From Terfezia claveryi (taxonomy: Eukaryota > Ascomycota > Pezizomycetes > Pezizales > Pezizaceae): DNA of 64,000 nucleotides. A program made the position numbers and the translations under genes. The notes below the pieces were generated by a model. It was not told where the DNA came from, searched no databases, and was given only the letters and a program-made list of their open reading frames with translations. Positions 60,866-64,000 of this stretch are shown here, one piece after another (position 1 is the first letter of the stretch; each line of letters starts with the position of its first letter). The stretch spans positions 124,001 through 188,000 of the forward strand of contig WHUX01000047.1 of assembly GCA_015179025.1 (NCBI GenBank). Reading direction: 5' to 3'.

Positions 60866-61248
60866 CTAAGCTCCTGCTAAGAGCTGAGCCACAAAAAGAA
60901 AATAAAAATAGCATGGGGGATCACGAGTTTCCATTTCTGGGAGCAGCATAACAAAACACGTGGCAGAGTATGTAGGGGTAATTGACATAAAAATGCGAGT
61001 TGAATTGGCTAGTATAGTTATAGGTAATGTATATGAGAGACATAGGTGGCACAAGAGGGTATGGCCGAGCGTATGAGGAGGGGTTGACCACCTGCTCACT
61101 ATCTATCTCGTCCATACTATGGCAGTGGTATTCGCAAACCAAGGACAGTACAGTATGAAAAAGCACTGGAGTGGTATGGGCGGGCACTGGCTCCAGAAAG
61201 AAGGCGTGGGGAGTGGACTGCCCGATTACTCTCTTTACGGTCTTTAAT

Positions 61249-61833
61249 ACAGAGGACTCTCGATACAAGCATATTGTTCGGACCGGGAGAAGTATGCTTG
61301 TAACCAATATATGCTTATAGCAAGAGAAAATAGGTAACTATAAAATGAAGTTAACTAGCGCTAGGAAATGTTGTGGAATAGCCTTATGAATCCAAGCAGA
61401 GCATATAAACAAGAAATATCCAAACGAGAGTAACTTAGTAGGTGTGGAGGCGGGAATGTCAAGGAGAGGAGGCACCAGAAAGTCAGTGATCCTGCGCTGA
61501 ACATGCAGACGCCTGCATTGAATTTCTAGAGTCTCAATACTTTTCTCCTCACGCTGTAGAAGATCTTGTAGGTCCCTGATATTGGCTGTAGGTTCAGCTT
61601 GAAGAGAAAAGGGGAGTAATGCTTCAATATGCGCGGGCGCTACCTACCCTGAGGTGTAACCGGTCAAGCTCCGAATGCCTGATGCTGTTGGACAACCGAA
61701 GATTTTGAAGATGAGGCCATCGTTTTCACAGTCAGTATGTATACATCATCGGATCACTCGGTCTGATACAAAACCAAGTAAGCTAATTTGACAGTGAACA
61801 GATGACATGAAATCGAGAGTGCATCATCATTTG
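61249..61833 (-). mobile_element. Terminal fragment of the TIR transposon, copy B
   Basis: It starts at TACAGAGGACTCTCGATACA inside the TPR region of the NLR pseudogene. It is nearly identical to 5084-5663, with small indels. Downstream it runs directly into a 5S rRNA gene, as in copy A. Confidence 0.65.
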
Positions 61834-61955
61834 ACATCTACGACCATAGACTGAAGAAAACGAGGCATCCCGTCCGCTCTGCCATATCTAAGCTTCAGAT
61901 CGCCAGGCTAGTACTGCAGTGGGTGACCATGCGGGAATCCCTGGTGTTGTAGATT
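61834..61955 (+). rRNA. 5S ribosomal RNA gene, probably intact
   Basis: A full-length fungal 5S layout of about 120 nt. The 5' ACATCTACGACCATAG pairs with the 3' GTGTTGTAGAT to close helix I. The CCCGTCCGCTCTGCC, AAGCTTCAGATCGCC and GTACTGCAGTGGGTGACC blocks, which cover the internal control region, are all present. T6 follows immediately. Pezizomycotina scatter single 5S genes through the genome, so this position is normal; the transposon end attached upstream is not. Confidence 0.85.
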
Positions 61956-61959
61956 TTTT
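61954..61959 (+). terminator. T6 Pol III terminator of the 5S gene
   Basis: TTTTTT directly follows GTTGTAGA at the end of the 5S gene, and a second T run is a few bases on. Copies A and C lack this arrangement. Confidence 0.7.
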
Positions 61960-62105
61960 ATTTTCTCACAGCACTTATATATCATCAGGATGCTGATTAC
62001 TCGGTTTGTTATGCGGTTTTCGACGATATTAAGCCTGATACAAAACCAAGTAAGCTAATTTGAGAGTGCATAGGTGACATAAAATCGAGAGTGCATCATC
62101 ATTTG

Positions 62106-62225
62106 ACATCTACGACCATAGACTGAAGAAAACGAGGCATCCCGTCCGCTCTGCCATATCGAAGCTTTAGATCGCCAGGCTAGTACTGCAGTGGGTGACC
62201 ACGCGATAAAGTCTCCCATCGCAGC
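62106..62225 (+). pseudogene. 5S rRNA-like sequence, 3' end replaced (copy C)
   Basis: It matches 5S from ACATCTACGACC to GGGTGACCACGCGATAAAG. It then carries the TCTCCCA(T)CGCAGCAC tail also seen in copy A instead of the helix I 3' arm. The upstream 60 bp (AAAACCAAGTAAGCTAATTT onward) repeat the sequence preceding copy B. The two copies form a direct tandem with a 272-bp period. Confidence 0.7.
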
Positions 62226-63576
62226 ACTAAACAGGCAATCTGCAATTATTTTCCCTGGCATTGCTTGATTACCTTTTTGGGAAGTCACACTAGTCAGTCC
62301 CGGTTTGGCCCTACCATTTTTGGTCTCGCAGACTACCATTTTAGGAATCGTGCTACTCCTCTTTTGGCACACCCCGCCAGTATTCTGCAATAGTCTGGTT
62401 ATTCTGCAACACCACACCAGTACTCTGTACACCACACCAGGACTCTACAGCCTTTTGTTTTTTAATATACTCAGATGCGGTCCCAACGTAGTACTCTGCA
62501 GCTGCCATATTCTCGGCCCCTATACCAACTTTGAATGGCTTGGTTTATCTCGACATTCCTAGGATATGACAGATCATTTATTTTTCAGCCAGGCCCTCAG
62601 GATCAAAAACTATATATTGTACGGTCATTCCTTCCTCCTTGAACCACCAGTCTCTACAGCCCCTCCAATGATCACTGACAGGCCTCAAGAAATTCATATC
62701 GCAGTCGCACTGTCATTTGCCTCCTAGGCCTGGTATCCTCTGTACTTCCTCTGCATCGCTCAAATATATTGCAGTGGTATACATATATCATGTAACTGAT
62801 TGAGCGGGTACTAGTATTCACCGAATTTGCATCCTTAGGTGTCTACACTACATCCAGGTGCCAGGGAAAGAAGCAGCATACATACAAAAGAAAAGAAAAT
62901 ACATCATGAGAAAACCAAACCTCTAATTTACAATTATCCTTCCATTTCCCATCCCCAATTTCTTTTCCCTGATCGCCCAGCGGTATAAGCAGGCACGCGA
63001 GACCACAGAGCAACTATCTCCCCAAACCATTAACAAAAGATATGTGGGGATATCTTGTTAGGCAGCGGAAGTGGTTCTAGCGAGGCGGCGGCGGCAACGG
63101 CAGCGAGCACGGGTGCGAGCAGATTTCTAGTAATAAACCTACTAGAGCGGATGGTAATACGCAGAGTGGGTAATAGAACTAGGAGAAGAACAATGCGAGT
63201 GAGAACGAGGCGAATTGAAGACTTGCTTAATTCACGAAAATACAGGTCCGGAGCGGTGTCTATATACATGGAAACTCAGGGTAAAAGACAAGCGCAGGGA
63301 TGTGTTAATCGGCCAATAAGAATCAAGGAAATGCGCGACGACCGACAACCGGGTGGCAACCAGAGTTTTGACTCAACCCAACATACGCAAATAATTAATA
63401 ATAATGATTGCGTATGTACGAACGTAAGATGATTGCGTATGCGATCGTATGACTCTTATGTTCAGCTGAAAAATGGTGGCTTCGGTGATATCGGTGTTTT
63501 GGTGGTTGACGGTGTTGGCGGTTGCTGGCGCTGGGTACCGGGTGTGCCGGATGTGCGTTCCAACAACCATACCCAC
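62226..63576. other. Gene-free stretch with short repeats
   Basis: TATTCTGCAA and CACCACACCAG phrases are repeated near 62380-62450. An Arg-rich plus-strand open stretch (63055-63432) has biased composition and no family match. I regard it as non-coding. Confidence 0.4.
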
Positions 63577-64000
63577 CTAAGCCTTCCAGATACGCTTAAT
63601 AGCTGAACCCCTCAAAGTCAGAATATGCTCTCTCACACGCACCCAACAGAGGATGAAACATACCCTCAGTAATTCCAACATCGTTCGTTTCGAACTAACG
63701 TCGTGCAGCCATTGAGGAACCAGTGCATGAATCTGTGTAGGCCGGCCATGGTACGCTAGGGAAAATAATCGATAATACATACTCTGTCCGAGCATTAGCA
63801 ATCCACATGATATTCATTGCACCGCAAAAGGCACCGGGAATGACATACTGAAACCCAATGTGTGAATGTATCACCACAGTAGCGGCCAAGACAGCATCTG
63901 TGATAGGGTGGAGGGAGCCCGTAAGGGGGATGAGGGTGGCGGAGACGATCTATTAGTTTCCAGAATGAAAATTAGCAACTTCAATTCTGGCGCAATATCC
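63577..64000 (-). pseudogene. Succinate dehydrogenase membrane anchor (CybS/SDH4) remnant
   Basis: On the minus strand the right edge gives a predicted acceptor near 63950. ATLIPLTGSLHPITDAVLAA and TVVIHSHIGFQ follow, then a 65-bp intron (GTATGT, TGCTAATG branch, CAG). Next are VCIIDYFP, an in-frame TAG, and RTMAGLHRFMHWFLNGCTTLV. A frame change leads to FETNDVGITE, then an intron and AIKRIWKA before the stop. HSHIGF, IIDYFP, FETNDVGITE and IKRIWKA are CybS hallmarks, including the heme/quinone-site His. The TAG (C to T from CAG would explain it) and a missing stretch before FETNDVG indicate a broken copy. The normal gene must be elsewhere. The upstream part is outside the window. Confidence 0.65.

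Larger units (their letters stand above)
58935..61250 (+). pseudogene. Decayed NB-ARC-TPR paralogue of the 40.9-kb NLR, with nested insertions
   Basis: From about 59080 to 59960 the sequence tracks the NB-ARC region of the intact gene. GGAACCGGAGGCATGAGGGA shows the Walker A Gly-Lys changed, followed by GATTCACTCAGATAATGTAG with a stop, the intron region and the LPLALDQAGA segment. About 640 bp of unrelated GC-rich DNA interrupts at about 59990-60640. Similarity resumes at 60655 (CTCAATTAGGATATTG, equal to the start of the third exon). It is split by the retroposon at 60766-60865 and ends with one TPR unit (about 61120-61240). The transposon/5S unit is inserted at the TA at 61249. Multiple stops and frameshifts leave no function. 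Confidence 0.8.

Noticed and set aside
63055..63432. Arg-rich plus-strand protein
   Set aside because: Low-complexity composition, no recognisable family, and no gene-like flanking signals.

Overview
The window is a eukaryotic contig, most likely from a filamentous ascomycete (Pezizomycotina; a leotiomycete would fit, but that is inference). Genes have short introns (50-125 bp) with GT..AG ends and CTAAC/CTGAC-type branch sites. The recognisable families are fungal: a FunK1 kinase, HET and HeLo-NLR proteins, a BTA1 betaine-lipid synthase and a GH5_9 exo-glucanase. A dispersed 5S rRNA gene and an intron-bearing tRNA-Arg are also present. The landscape is accessory: long AT-rich gene-poor stretches, many miniature elements and several decayed genes.

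Layout. 0-2 kb: FunK1-like kinase, open to the left edge. 3.4-4.4 kb: decayed HET-domain gene. 5-6.3 kb: transposon end joined to a 5S-like sequence, then a short retroposon with target-site duplications. 6.9-8.4 kb: OTT_1508-type deaminase-like gene. 10-10.9 kb: gene fragment cut off by a transposon terminus. 12.75-13.8 kb: F-box protein. 15.5-20.2 kb: inverted-repeat elements (one with perfect 77-bp arms) and a minisatellite. 20.3-20.7 kb: LINE remnant. 21.1-23.3 kb: the most unusual locus, a promoter-led tandem array of 35-125 nt exon-like blocks separated by 54-76 nt intron-like blocks, most with TACTAAC branch motifs, plus a repeated hairpin. 23.4-28.4 kb: repeat-rich and gene-free.

28.5-31.4 kb: intact BTA1 (six exons). 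33.1-39.2 kb: DDX60/Ski2-like helicase pseudogene with at least six frame breaks. 40.9-43.6 kb: intact HeLo-NB-ARC-TPR protein. 44.4-46.0 kb: FAD monooxygenase. 48.9 kb: tRNA-Arg(ACG). 49.75-51.5 kb: GH5_9 glucanase. 54.3-55.3 kb: Ty3/gypsy remnant. 55.9-58.3 kb: three-exon gene of unknown function. 58.9-61.25 kb: dead paralogue of the NLR carrying nested insertions. 61.25-62.2 kb: second copy of the transposon-end/5S unit, with a likely intact 5S gene. Right edge: broken SDH anchor (CybS) gene.

The genes do not form one pathway. Genes of incompatibility/immune type (HET, HeLo-NLR, DDX60-like, deaminase, FunK1) recur beside ordinary metabolic genes (BTA1, FMO, GH5), and several of the former are pseudogenes. 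This suggests a fast-turnover region. All splice sites were read by eye and are predictions.
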